Below are positions 48,267 through 58,342 of a stretch of DNA of 64,000 nt, piece after piece. The position numbers were made by a program, and so were the translations under genes. Location: assembly GCA_000827205.1 (NCBI GenBank), contig KN832554.1:1672345-1736344 (forward strand), written 5' to 3'. The stretch is from Plicaturopsis crispa FD-325 SS-3 (taxonomy: Eukaryota; Basidiomycota; Agaricomycetes; Amylocorticiales; Amylocorticiaceae). Numbering within the stretch: the first letter of the stretch is position 1; the number at the start of each line of letters is the position of its first letter. The notes beneath the pieces are model-generated. The model saw nothing but the letters and a program-made list of their open reading frames with translations. It ran no database searches and was not told the origin of the DNA.

Positions 48267-48747
48267 ACTGGGCTATGTCGGGGTCAAGGAGGAGAAATGA
48301 GAGGTGAATAGTTGAAGGTTGGGGGGTAACAGGGCGAACTAATAAGGCGATAGATGTTTGTACCGAGAAAGTCAGAAAGAACTCGGACAGAGAAGGTAGC
48401 CGCAGGACCCGGCATGTGGTCCCTGACGCTCTGCTGATCGATTGGAATTATTGCGACACATGAAAGGGCCTTTCTTGAGACGAACGATTCAGAGTCCAGC
48501 GGACGACCAAGAGGAAATCGTATTTTGGACATGACAGTAGAGCGACAAGAGACAAAAGCGAATACGACAGCGACGAGCAACACGAGTTTTCGAAACTGCC
48601 TTGCTTTCGTTGGGCATGAGGCGCGTCCAGCCAGCCTCGGCGCGCCGGGTCGGAGATGGCCTCCGCAGATAAAACTGTCGCCAAGATGCTGGCAGTGCGG
48701 CTATGTAAACTGCTGCTGTCTCTCTTACTTACTTACTTCCAACCGCC

Positions 48748-49591
48748 ATGGGCAATAAGCAGAGTAAACTCTCGCCAGAGCAACTCTCGGATCTGCAGAA
48801 GAACACGTACTGTACGTCCTCTGCTCTCCTCGCACGTCTCCCGGGTTGACGCGATCTCCCAGTTGACAAACGGGAGCTGCAGCAATGGTCCCTTGTTTTC
48901 TGTCTTCTACCTCCTCCGATCGCTCAAGCGCCAATCTCTACAGGTACAAAGGCTTCCTAAAGGACTGTCCCTCCGGTCAACTCGACAAGACCGAGTTCAG
49001 TCGCATATACAAGCAGTTCTTCCCGTTTGGAGATCCCGGCGAATTCGCGGACTATGTCTTCAACGTCTTTGACGAGAACAAGAACGGCACGATCGACTTC
49101 AAAGAGTTCATATGTGCCCTCAGCGTCACCAGTCGCGGTCGTCTAGACGAGAAACTCAAATGTACGCACGTTTCGTCGCCCGTGTAATCGCGCCTGACCG
49201 ACGCGAGTGGCGGTACAGGGGCGTTCCAGCTATACGACATCGACAAGGATGGCTTCATCACGTACGACGAGATGCTGCAGATCGTTCAGTCGATATACAA
49301 GATGACAGGGCAAATGGTGAAGCTACCCGTGGACGAGGACACACCCGAAAAGGTACGTTTAATACCAATATGTGGCGTTGGAACTATTCTGACCCTGCAT
49401 TGCAGCGTGTGGACAAGATATTCAGAAACATGGACCGGGACAAGGATGCGAAACTAACGTACGACGAGTTCGTGGAAGGCAGCAAGCAAGACCCAACCAT
49501 TGTACAGGTAGAGGAAAGCTTTTTAAGCTTTTGCGCTCTCATGCTGATCACCTATCCGAAGGCGCTCTCGTTATACGACGGACTAGTATAG
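48748..49591 (+). CDS. ncs1: Neuronal calcium sensor 1 / frequenin
   Basis: Calcium-binding regulator; in yeast Frq1 activates the PI 4-kinase Pik1 at the Golgi. [20 protein letters not shown] begins with a consensus N-myristoylation Gly. Exon 2 is a 25-nt microexon (48863-48887) giving ..FDKRELQQW.., then [20 protein letters not shown] (degenerate first EF hand), [26 protein letters not shown] and [13 protein letters not shown], three canonical EF loops. It ends [20 protein letters not shown], as in frequenins. About five or six short introns; size about 190 aa, as in the family. Confidence 0.95.
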
Positions 49592-49885
49592 CGACAACTT
49601 GCGCTGCGGTCGCATCTCCTACGCGTATGTTGCGACCATACCTATATGCACTCTGCACTGACGTCACACAAGGGCGACACACGGACTTTCTATTTGATAT
49701 CTTAATGGGTAGCCGCAGGCGGCGGCACCTCCGCTTTCTTTCGAGCGGCCCTATATCCTTCGGCACGCGGTGTTCAAGTTATATGTAATGTCATGCCCGT
49801 ACGACCATGAGCAATGTAATTGTACCCTTTTTCTTGACCATAGACAGCGCGGTATCGTTACATTGCATCGGTGACATGCTTCCTA

Positions 49886-50971
49886 CTATATAGCATTTGC
49901 TGGTAGTTTACCGTACTTGCGGAGGATCTTGTTTTCCACATCCTTCGCGGCCCAGGAATACAGTCCTTCGGAGAACTCTAGGTTATCACGTTCGGCTTTG
50001 AGCAGCTTGTTGAAGTCCTGGGGCTGCGCCGGCTGCCCAGCACCAGCCGCTGCGAATGGGGACGCGTTCATGTCACGAGAAGAGTCAGCGGCTAACGGAG
50101 CGACATCAGAAAGCTGTGAAGTGTGAAAGAGTGCAGTGCTTACAGTTATCTCCACCAAGGATAAGGCGGTAGAGGCCATTGAGACCAAAGAAGTTGAGGA
50201 AATACCAGGACAGGGAGGACACCCATCTCACGTCCATGTCAGGTGTCTCGATACCACGCTGAAGCATGGACTTGAAGCCAAGAGTCAAAGGGAACGGTAA
50301 TTTGACTTGAAATGTGAAATGAGCGTCCAGGTCTTCGGGAGTAATGTTAAGGTTAAGGAACGCACTGAGAACAAATCCTTGGAAGAAGAAGTTAATCCAT
50401 CCCATAATGACCATCTGTGGCACCATCATGACCATTTGCGTTTTCATCCCAGCCATCATGCCGTCCATGGCAGCAGGGTCGGAAAGAGGGTTGGGCGCAG
50501 CGGGAGCGTCACCGGGTTTCGGAGGTCCGTCTTTGAGATATTTGCCAGACGCAAAGCCTTCAGAGAGGTCCCTAGATATAGAGTGATAGAACGTCGGCGG
50601 TATTGGCGAGTTCGCCGCAGTGGTTCGTAGTATCTGTGCGCGCAGCAATGCGCGCCTGATCGCAGGTTAGCCGAGCTGTGGACAGTGTTCGATGCATGGG
50701 ACGCACTGTTCACGGATTGCGGCTCGAGGAAGCTTTTTCGGGGGTGACTGCAGCAAGATAACCACGTAGTGCCGTAAAATGCCCACCAGAATCTAGTGAC
50801 AGGTTGGTCAAACTGTGAAAGCGTAGGACGGATCGTGACGGACCATGACAAGGGTGATGGGAAACAAGACCCAGTCCCGTATCTGGGGGTCAAGATACAG
50901 TGAGACCCTGTAGCGTTCGTTAGCATTCGTCGGTAGAGAAATCTGTGTGCGACGTACGCCGAGGTCGACAT
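49886..50971 (-). CDS. emc3: ER membrane complex subunit 3 (EMC3)
   Basis: Core insertase subunit of the ER membrane complex (Oxa1 superfamily), which inserts tail-anchored and multipass proteins. Exon 1 (start at 50971) reads MSTSA, then after an intron VSLYLDPQIRDWVLFPITLV (first membrane segment), followed by LVGILRHYVVILLQSPPKKL, and the middle part MDGMMAGMKTQMVMMVPQMV with MGWINFFFQGFVLS. Conserved blocks LPFPLTLGFKSMLQRGIETP and VRWVSSLSWYFLNFFGLNGL then GDN close the core. The tail has EFSEGLYSWAAKDVENKILR. Four or five introns. The start faces VTI1 across 123 bp. Confidence 0.94.
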
Positions 50972-51094
50972 GGCGCGTCGTGGTACGGGACGAAGAGCGG
51001 TTTCCGGATTTGGAAGTGCGATCGAGGCAAGACGCGGCAAGCTGAGCACCGCAGCAACGACGCTCACATCCGCCCACCACCAGCCTCAGCCACC
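50972..51094. promoter_or_regulatory. Shared promoter region of EMC3 and VTI1
   Basis: Only 123 bp between divergent ATGs. No TATA box seen. It must hold both promoters or overlap their untranslated leaders. Confidence 0.45.
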
Positions 51095-52004
51095 ATGGAC
51101 AATTCGCCTACCGCTCTATTCGACTCCTACGAGCAGGACTTTCAACAGATCCTCCAGACAATACGGGAGAAGCTAGACGGGGATGGCAAGGACGAGCGTG
51201 GCGGTAAGTGCATAGCATTGGTACTCTGAGAACTCGGTCTGACAGACATGCATTGCAGAACAGCGCAAGGCAGCGCTGAGACGAGTCGAAATGGAGCTGG
51301 ATGAGGCCGACGAGATGGTACGTTTGTCGCATCTGCTCTTCGCTATGCTATCGCTTACAGCTTACCCAGGTGTCGCAAATGGAAATTGAAATCCAAGGGA
51401 TTCCCCAATCCCTCAAATCTCAGTACCAGACACGCCTCCGGACCTCGAAAGCTGACCTTGCGCGGTACAAGAAGCTGTCGAAGGACCTCCACTCCCAGGT
51501 CTCGCGCTCCGACTTGCTGTCTTCGTCACGAGGTGGAGAACCGACGTCCGACGAACCATACGGCGCCACGAGCGATAGGACACGGCTACTCGCGGGAACG
51601 AGCATTCTGGAGGACGGAACACGGCGGCTGCAGGAATCTCAGCGCGTCGCACTTGAGACTGAAGACCTCGGTGCGGACATCCTCATGAACTTACGGGCAC
51701 AGCGGGAGCAGATCGAGAACTCGCGGAACACGGTATGCTCCCCTACCTAATCATTTGCACACGAACTTCCACTCAAGATTGCTGCAGCTCCAAACGGCGG
51801 ACACTTCTATTGACCGTGCTTCCGGCACACTGAAGAAAATGATAAGACGGTATGCTGTTCTATGTCTATCGTGTTCATATAATGAACCCGCTGACAGTTG
51901 GATCTGAATACTCCAGGATGTACCAACAACGCTTTGTAACCGCGGGGATTATCATTGTCCTCATCGTGCTTATTCTGGTCATTCTGTGGGAGAAACTCAG
52001 TTAA
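51095..52004 (+). CDS. vti1: Vesicle SNARE VTI1 (Qb-SNARE)
   Basis: SNARE of Golgi, endosome and vacuole fusion. MDNSPTALFDSYEQDFQQIL begins the N-terminal three-helix domain, followed by EQRKAALRRVEMELDEADEM and VSQMEIEIQGIPQSLKSQYQ, then a Ser-rich linker. The SNARE helix runs from LEDGTRRLQESQRVALETED through ILMNLRAQREQIENSRNTLQ to IDRASGTLKKMIRRMYQQR. The tail anchor is FVTAGIIIVLIVLIILVILW and the end is EKLS. The SNARE helix is split by introns after ..NSRNT and ..MIRR. About 220 aa, as expected. Confidence 0.95.
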
Positions 52005-52347
52005 ACCTCCTGCACGACGAGATGGTCGCATGGGCCCCTCTTGCTTGCTAGCAGCTATATATCCGTCTCCTGGTCACTCCGTTCCGTTTCCCTATGAGCT
52101 CTTATTCATATATTTATGACGATAGGCAACCATGGGACTTCTTACACACTTGCTCTTACGGCTCTTCTTCTACGCAATGCGTTGCAAGTAGCGTTACCGC
52201 CCAGCGTCGTGTTGCACACTCTTTGCCTAGTAATGATACACATGGAATTAAAACAGGAGACGTATTGAACGATGCCGAATGCAAGAGGAAGTAAGAAAAG
52301 TGATGAATGCGAAGAGCAGAGACTATGCCTCCAACAAGTATGTACAA
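52005..52347. other. Convergent intergenic region, VTI1 and KCH1
   Basis: Untranslated 3' sequence of both genes; nothing else recognised. Confidence 0.45.
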
Positions 52348-54446
52348 CTAGACTGCGTGTCCACCGCCGTACGCGGGCGCATGCGAATCGTACCCTTGAC
52401 CTTGTTGTTGATACTGCCCGCCGTACCCTCCATACGAATCCTGCTGCACATGCCCTGCATATGGATCGTGCTGCGCGTGACCGCTGTAAGCATCCTGCTG
52501 TACATGACCGCCATACGCGTCTTGCGTATGGCCGGCATATGCATCGTGCTGCCCTTGAGGCGGGGGAGCTCGGTTATCGAAGAATCCACCAGTGGTAGGA
52601 CTGGGATAATCGACAGCGTAACCTGCTCCAGGACTGGTGGATCGTGGTGGGCCTGTTGCAGACGAATGGCTGAATTGGCCACTTGGTACGGCCCGCCCAG
52701 CATACACATCATGGGCATCTGCAACATATGTGCCACCCATCCCCATACTGCCGTGGGGGTTGGGCATTGCGGAGCCGACAGATGCATGCTGGTCGTACGC
52801 CATCGGTGCGGCAGCAGCTGGCAGGTTGGCGGTCTCGTACTCGTCCTCGTAGTAATGTGGCTCCTCGTGCGCGAGCGTCTGTTGCGAGGGGTTGTACTGC
52901 GCATACTGGTCGTTGGGGTAGGGCTGATACGCGGGCATCGGGGGGTATTCAGCGTACTCTGAATAGTTTGGCGCGGCACTCTTGTTGTCGTTGTAGGAGT
53001 AATAGTCTTGGGTATACGTGCTTGGCGGTGGACCGCGCGTGCGCATCGACGAGGAGTCATCGAAGTCGTCGTCGTCGACGGAGAGGTTGGGAAGGGTTGG
53101 TTGGGGAAGAGGCTTAGCGATCATTTCGCCCTTCTTGTTCTTCAGATGCGAGTAATCACCCATGGCTTCCTTCTTGGCCAGTGCAGCTGCTTTGGCAAGA
53201 CGCTCCTTGTTTCTGCGCTTGATAACCTCTGCGATACGTTTGTCGACTTTGTGGCAGACGTATTCCTGAGGGTCCAGTTAGCACATCGTCGTTCTCCGTG
53301 CAAAGTAACATGGGCTGACCTTGAGGTTACCCTGGATGTAGCAAAGCAGAGGAATGTAGCAGACACCCGCAACCATCAGCAAGATGAGAGAGCCGGCAAA
53401 GACGACGACGGTAAGCGTGGTGGTGATAGTCAGGAGGGTTGTTGACAAGTTGTTGTTCTGGAAATATTTCGGGATGTCGTACCACGCGCCTTCATTACCC
53501 TTCTTCGAAAGGTAGATACTGTAAAGCGTGAGGGCGTTGATGGTCTGACGAGGTGCATCAGCCAGCAATACACGCTTCCAACCTATACAACTCGTCAGTG
53601 AAGAGTTGCATGAACGATATCACGAGGCACGCACTCTTGAACGTGAAGAAGATGAAGAAGGCAAAATCATCCTTTTTCTTCGTCGAGTTACTGATATGGT
53701 CGAAGAAGCAGAAATGATCGTATGAGCCTATGGTACGCGATTTAGTTATTGTTTGAGCCAAGACAAAATAAAACTCACGGAGGGACCAGTAGTGGTTAGC
53801 CATAACGTTGGTAAACGAGTAAGAAATATCCCGACTGGCGATGATCTTCTTGGATTTGCGCGCTTCGTACGCCAGCTGTGAAACGAGATAAGCTGGAAGA
53901 ACGCGACAGCAGGACAAACTAAACGGACCAGCAGAAAGGAGAAAATGATGCATCCTACAAAGAGCCAACGACCAACATTGAACGGGATGAAGAAGCAGCC
54001 GTCGACGTGTTGGCAGTTTGCGAAGATTTGATTCGACCAGCCCTTGGTCGTCAACATGGTAGTGGCGGAGAAGATATCGGAGACATAGACCAAGAAGGAC
54101 TTCAAGACGATGACGTATAACCACAGATACCTGCAGACAAACGGTGTCAGCTCTATGAATTCGGCGAGGAGAAATCTGTGTGGCGCGTAAACTGCGCGCT
54201 ATAGCGGCCGGCCGTAGATAGCAACCTGACGCCCGCAGTTCGCGCTTTGGCGGGATGGACACGACAGTACGAAAGCTCTGCACGTACTTCATACGCATGC
54301 CAAAGCTATTATCCGTGAACTCGCGTGTATCCACAAAGTCGAACTACATGTGAGGCGGTGTCAGCCACGGCGACACTAGCTGTGGTACCACGGCGTACCT
54401 TGTGGTCGGCAACGATCTCTCTCTTCCAGGATGGGCCTTTGGCCAT
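52348..54446 (-). CDS. kch1: Kch1/Prm6-family low-affinity potassium importer, with repeat-rich tail
   Basis: Membrane protein of the family of yeast Kch1 and Prm6, which support K+ influx during calcium signalling and mating. The start MAKGPSWKREIVADHKFDFV then ..DTREFTDNSFGMRMKYVQSF is typical, followed by several membrane segments: LWLYVIVLKSFLVYVSDIFS, VGRWLFVGCIIFSFLLLAYE, YSFTNVMANHYWSLRSYDHF and VVVFAGSLILLMVAGVCYIP. The basic stretch KVDKRIAEVIKRRNKERLAK follows the last segment. The long tail (about 250 residues) is rich in Pro, Tyr, Gly and Gln and ends with five or six imperfect repeats of the type DAYGGHVQQ (52370-52570). About six introns. The family assignment rests on the membrane core; the tail looks lineage-specific. 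Confidence 0.85.
52370..52570 (-). repeat. Imperfect tandem repeat coding for the KCH1 tail
   Basis: Units of about 9-11 codons of the form H-D-A/P-Y-A/G/S-G-H-V/T/A-Q-Q/H are repeated five or six times in frame: HDAYAGHTQ, DAYGGHVQQ, DAYSGHAQH, DPYAGHVQQ, DSYGGYGGQ. A prion-like, sticky composition. Confidence 0.75.
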
Positions 54447-54796
54447 ATTTGAGGTCTAGCGGGGGGAATGCTTGTGGGCGCGGGTAGCTCGAACCCAGAT
54501 GGCGGGCGTTGCGAGAGGCAGAGATTTCAGAAGCGTCCGGCCCAGCCAGTCGCATGCGTATTCTCTAGCGGAAAAAGAGAGAGCGACAGTGGGTGGTCAA
54601 TGAGAGAAAGTGAGCAACGAGTGCCAGCGAGCCCAGCAGATACGATGGTCCTAAACCGAGATAGAAAAGGAGAAGGAAACTTAGGAAAGTGGAAAGGCGA
54701 ACAGGGTCAACAGGTTGCCTTGTCCGTTTCCCTGATCCCACGTGGCTTGATCACAATAGCCGTCGTTTAATTATCTGCTCTTTCCGTTCCTCCGTC
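54447..54796. other. KCH1 upstream region
   Basis: About 350 bp upstream of the KCH1 ATG; purine-rich on the plus strand, no motif recognised. Confidence 0.4.
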
Positions 54797-56209
54797 CAGT
54801 GTTGTCTTTGACCCGGGTCTGACCCGGTCAGTCAAAAAGTCAAGTCAAAAGGGTCAAAAAGTCAAGTCAACGCTTGACCGGTCAATGGCGTGGGAAAATG
54901 GTCAAAATGACGGTCGAGATCATCGTTGACAGCTTCAGCCAGGTTCGCAACACCTTACCTCTCTTTCCCTCGCACAGTGTCGCACTCCCGTGTCCTCAGC
55001 GCAGCGCTGAGCAGCGCGCGCTCCGTCGAACATAAAACTCTCGACCAATTCTCTCGCCGAGCGCCTTTCCCCTCGTACACCACCCCCGCATGGCACCTGG
55101 CCGCAAAACATGCCATCTCATTTGTACATGCATTGTACGAGTAAGGTCTCTTCGACTTTCAACAACCTGTGCTGACGGAGTCGATAATACGACGCCATGA
55201 GGGCCAGGGTCACCTACGCAGGGCAGGCAACATAGACAGCGCATGGGCACGCAGGCAACACGATCAGTGTGGCGTCTGTGCCACCCGACGGTGTGTTCAT
55301 TCGAGTCTTTGAGGGTGCGCGGACAAGGACAACAGCCTCCTCGGAGCTCTTCGTCATTCAGCCCGCGCCCCGTGGTGTCCCTCAAATCGGAGTCACCTTC
55401 GAAATCGACGCCAACGGTATTTTCAACGTCTCCGCGTCCGACAAGACCAAAGTTAGTCCTCACTTTCATGTTTATCGATTCAGCAGCTAACCCTAAATTT
55501 CAGGCATCTGCTATGTACTACGAGATAAGCTCACCGTCCCCGGTTACTCCCCGTGTTCGATGTACATACACCAGCTCTTATGTTATGCTACCCTCCATGT
55601 AGTTACCTATGAGATTATTCTATAATCATATGGGTTTTCTCGTACCATTAGTCGTGTGTGTCTGGCCTTTATCAGTGATCAGGATGAGAAAATTGAATGA
55701 GATGCTAGGTACTAGCTCGATTTTTGCTGTGTGGTGTAATTGCAGCCGAATATACAGAGCTACGGAGTGCTACAGGGCGCTATATAGACCATGCGAAGTG
55801 CTACTGCGTGCTATAAAACAGGGACCTGCCTACAAGGCTACACCTGCAACATAGCCTATATATTTCTATATCGCGTACCGACGCGTAGTGCTTTTTTGCT
55901 GATGGCCCCGGCGGGCCGACTAGATGACGCAGAGCGCTCGTCGCCAAACTTGCGTTTGTTGTGGCAAGGTCGTACAAGGCCAGCAGCGACATGTGAGCGT
56001 CGCAGGGCCATTTTCACGACCGCATTGAATCTACTCTAAGTCTTGAGTTCGGTACATGCTCGCGTCGGTACAGTGTTCGGTATGGTACGTATTATTAGTC
56101 ATATAAACCTGACCGGGTCCTGACCAGTCAAGTTGACCGGGTCAGGATTCACTGACCGCCGATTGACTTGACCTTTCTTGACCGGGTCAACTTGACTCTG
56201 ACAACACTG
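54797..56209. mobile_element. TIR DNA transposon, hAT-like, carrying an Hsp70 gene fragment
   Basis: The ends are CAGTGTTGTC (54797-54806) and its inverse GACAACACTG (56200-56209). CAGTG..CACTG ends are classic for hAT. Both subterminal regions (54806-54890 and 56108-56195) are full of TGACCGGGTCA and TCAAGTCAA words in both orientations, as expected of transposase binding sites. The target duplication is imperfect (CCTCCGTC on the left, GCTCCGTC starting 3 bp beyond the right end). No transposase frame is seen, so it is non-autonomous. The interior holds an Hsp70-related fragment at 55281-55451. Confidence 0.72.
55281..55451 (+). pseudogene. Hsp70 substrate-binding-domain fragment inside the TIR element
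   Basis: Reads [18 protein letters not shown], then [20 protein letters not shown], then [10 protein letters not shown]. These match the cytosolic Hsp70 (SSA/HSC70) substrate-binding domain (GVLIQVYEGER.., [30 protein letters not shown]). About 55 codons remain; the stretch between R-T-T and PAPRG (GKFELSGIP region) is missing or altered, and a GTTAGT donor follows the last Lys. Only a part of one exon is present, so it is a captured fragment, not a gene. Confidence 0.82.
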
Positions 56210-56277
56210 CAGGCTCCGTCCATAAGCAAATATTTGCGTACTGAAATACACCTTGCATCGCTTGCACAACCGCCAAA

Positions 56278-58214
56278 ATGACGACCGTTCAGAAGATTAA
56301 GGTGCGTTTCCTTTGTGCTATGCAGGAATTACCGCTAACACTATGGATAGGAAGTCGAAGATGAGATGGTGAGCAAATCACTCATTAGATTGATCTGCTG
56401 CTGAATTACTTTCTTGCATATAGGCCAAGAGTGCGTTCATTCAGTAGACGTAGCCATACGTTCCTCACTTCCCAATAATGTAGCCCAAAAAAACAAGGCC
56501 ACAAGTTATCACTTGGGCCAATTGAAAGCCAAGCTCGCCAAACTTCGGCGCGAACTTATTGCACCTTCTACGGGCAGTGGGAGTGGGGGCGGACTGGGCT
56601 TCGATGTTGCGAGAACGGGTATAGCATCAGTGGGATTCGTCGGTTTTCCGTCTGTGGGGAAGGTAAGATAGTCTGTCATTCCTCGGATCACCAAAGACTA
56701 ACGGGCATACGTCTGGACAGTCGACTCTAATGTCAAAATTAACCGGCACTCATTCTGAGGTATCGGAAATCGACTTCACCACACTAACAACGGTTCCCGG
56801 TACAGTCAAAGTGCACGGCGCACCTATACAGATCCTGGATTTACGTGCGTTGAGAACAATCATCAATAGAAACTGACTAAAATTTTCCTCAGCTGGTATT
56901 ATTGAGGGCGCCAACGATGGACGTGGTCGAGGACGGCAAGGTACGCCCTTTGCGAATGTGGTGGGCTACGATACCTAACTTCCATCCTTCTCTAGTTATC
57001 GCCGGTGTGTTCAATTCGCTGAGGAAGTCTTGCTTAGATCGCTCACGCCCACACTTCCCTGGCCGCAGTTGCTCGCACATGTAATCTTATATTCATTGTC
57101 CTGGACGTCCTCAAACCGCTCGGCGACAAGAAGCTCATCGAAACGGAACTGGAAGGTTTCGGTATCCGGTTAAATAAGAAACCGCCCGCTATTCTTGTGC
57201 GCAGGAAAGAGCGAGGCGGTATAGCAATGTGAGCTCCTCAAAAGATATACCTTATTCACATGTGCTGACGCGAGCAGCACGAATACTGTTCCACTCACGA
57301 ACATTGACTCCGACGAGATCAAGGCGATTTTGAGCGAGTATAAAATAAATAACGCAGACATTGCTATTCGAGAACCGGGGGCCACGGCAGATGATCTCGT
57401 AGATGTCATTGAAGGAAATCGGTAAGTCGTCCATTTATTTTTGTGCAAGGAAGTGCGGCTTTTGACACAGCTCGCGTGGAAAGGGTCTATATCCCCGCGC
57501 TTTATGTGAGTGAAGACCCATCCGAGTTACTTTCAGTCTCTCAAATTTTCGCGCATTGTAGGTTTTGAATAAGGTTCGTTGCTTCGAAGTCAACTCTGAG
57601 GACACCGCTCTAATACCACCCATAGATCGATGCTATATCAATAGAGGAACTCGACCTTCTGTGCGCGCAGTGCACTGCCTTTTCGTGAATCGCACTGACT
57701 TGAACGCGAATCCAGATACAAAATCCCACATAGTGTTCCCGTCTCATCGCGCGAATGGTTAAACATCGACGAACTCATCCAAGTGATGTGGGAGACGCTC
57801 GATCTCGTGCGGGTATACACAAAACCGCGCGGACTCGCTCCTGACTATACACAACCCGTCGTCCTAAGGTTCTTCTTCATGTCCTATGCTAAGTAAGGTT
57901 GGCTGCTGAAAAGTTTTATATCTCACCTAGGCGCGGGAAATGCACTGTCGGCGACTTCTGTAACTCGATTCACAAGGAAATCGCCAAGCAGATGAAATAG
58001 TGCGCACCACACATACTGCCTCGCTTCCGAGATGCTGACAACGGTTAAACATAGCGCAATCGTGTGGGGCGCAAGTGCCAAACACTCTCGCGGCCAAAAA
58101 GTCGGACTTGACCATGTATTGGAAGACGAGGATGGTGAGCCTATTTCGCCTACTCAGCGCACGCATCTTCTCACCATCGCTGCGATTTCAGTTGTGCATA
58201 TATCGAAGAAGTAA
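56278..58214 (+). CDS. rbg1: DRG1/RBG1 developmentally regulated GTPase
   Basis: OBG-related translational GTPase that binds ribosomes with a DFRP partner (yeast Rbg1-Tma46). Exons 1-4 give MTTVQKIK / EVEDEM / AK(T) / [13 protein letters not shown], then [12 protein letters not shown]. Exon 2 is 18 nt and exon 3 only 7 nt (56424-56430). The G domain has [20 protein letters not shown] (G1, split by an intron after GK), the TT of [10 protein letters not shown] (G2), [17 protein letters not shown] (G3), LNKID.. formed across an intron (G4) and a Ser-type G5. The C-terminal TGS domain shows [39 protein letters not shown] and [20 protein letters not shown]. At least twelve introns. The stop is at 58212-58214. 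Confidence 0.93.
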
Positions 58215-58342
58215 ATCTGCTTTCTATCTGTCCACTGCGACTCTGTCGCTCCATTTGTAGCCTTATTCCCGGCATTCACACCATCTATATGTTCCAATAC
58301 ATTCCATTGCCTCCGGATTATTCAGATACTGCAGACGCATTG

